Assembly: GCA_008921705.1 (NCBI GenBank)
Contig: VFFE01006872.1
Coordinates: forward strand, 484,100 to 548,099
Direction: 5' to 3'
From: Burhinus oedicnemus
Lineage: Eukaryota > Chordata > Aves > Charadriiformes > Burhinidae
DNA: 64,000 bases
Every line of letters begins with the position of its first letter. Positions within the stretch are counted from its first letter, which is position 1. The position numbers and the translations under genes were made by a program. Positions 63,977 to 64,000 of the stretch are shown here, one piece after another. Under the pieces are notes generated by a model. That model did no database searches. It had not been told where the DNA came from and saw only the letters and a list, made by a program, of their open reading frames with translations.

Positions 63977-64000
63977 TAAGATTGCTTGAAAAAGGAAGTC

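Larger units (their letters stand above)
52304..64000 (+). other. Probable MRPS6 intron 1 (5' part)
   Basis: No open frame or splice-bounded exon with family resemblance is seen after the gap. In mammals the intron after MRPS6 exon 1 is long and contains the uninterrupted SLC5A3 coding exon. That exon would show as a plus-strand frame of about 700 codons and is absent, so it must lie beyond 64 kb. Contents seen: two short perfect stem-loops at 52378-52442, a T19 run at 61171-61189, a T12 run near 62487, A-rich AATAAATAAATAAA near 54924, and G or C runs near 60282 and 63949. Confidence 0.65.

Noticed and set aside
52304..64000. SLC5A3 coding exon
   Set aside because: It would be a plus-strand uninterrupted frame of about 700 codons. 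No frame longer than 136 codons with an ATG exists after the gap, so it is not in the window.
1..64000. tRNA, rRNA or CRISPR loci
   Set aside because: No T-loop-like GGTTCRANYCC block with a cloverleaf around it, no rRNA-like segment and no regularly spaced direct repeats were found.

Overview
The window looks like bird nuclear DNA. The clearest sign is a 5'-truncated CR1 LINE at about 8.19-9.26 kb, with a typical avian CR1 3' end: the end of ORF2, a short 3' UTR and a closing pair of imperfect TTCTGTGA-like octamers. A second, much older CR1/L3-type LINE lies on the minus strand at about 44.1-46.1 kb. Other interspersed repeats are sparse, and there are a few small palindromic repeat relics of the kind shared by birds, turtles and crocodilians. 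There is no operon-like gene packing, no tRNA or rRNA gene and no CRISPR array.

Layout. From 1 to about 51 kb I see no convincing host protein-coding exon. This stretch holds CR1 relics, microsatellites, palindromic repeats and possible regulatory motifs. From about 51.0 to 52.28 kb there is a dense CpG island with GC boxes, two CACGTG E-boxes, a palindromic site that fits the tonicity element TonE on both strands, and a TATA-like CTTTAAG. The island ends in an ATG at 52268 that opens the reading frame MPRYE and then runs into a 20-N assembly gap. MPRYE followed by a codon starting with C is the start of mitochondrial ribosomal protein S6 (MRPS6), so I read this as MRPS6 exon 1, cut by the gap. 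From the gap to 64 kb the sequence is non-coding and is best read as MRPS6 intron 1.

How it fits together. In mammals MRPS6 shares its promoter and first exon with SLC5A3, the sodium/myo-inositol cotransporter. SLC5A3 is induced by hypertonic stress through TonEBP/NFAT5, acting on elements spread over a long upstream region. If this arrangement holds here, the gene-poor 50 kb is the likely control region of that gene pair. The SLC5A3 coding exon itself (a single long open frame) is not in the window and would lie beyond 64 kb.

The least ordinary things seen are: (i) a hairpin locus at 26204-26337 with 57-bp arms, in which all seven transition differences become G:U wobbles only if the minus strand is transcribed; (ii) a perfect 17-bp inverted repeat inside the CR1 RT remnant that looks like a snap-back template-switch insertion and accounts for a reading-frame change; (iii) the palindromic TonE in the promoter island; and (iv) a perfect 20-bp palindrome made of two POU octamers at 47316-47335.
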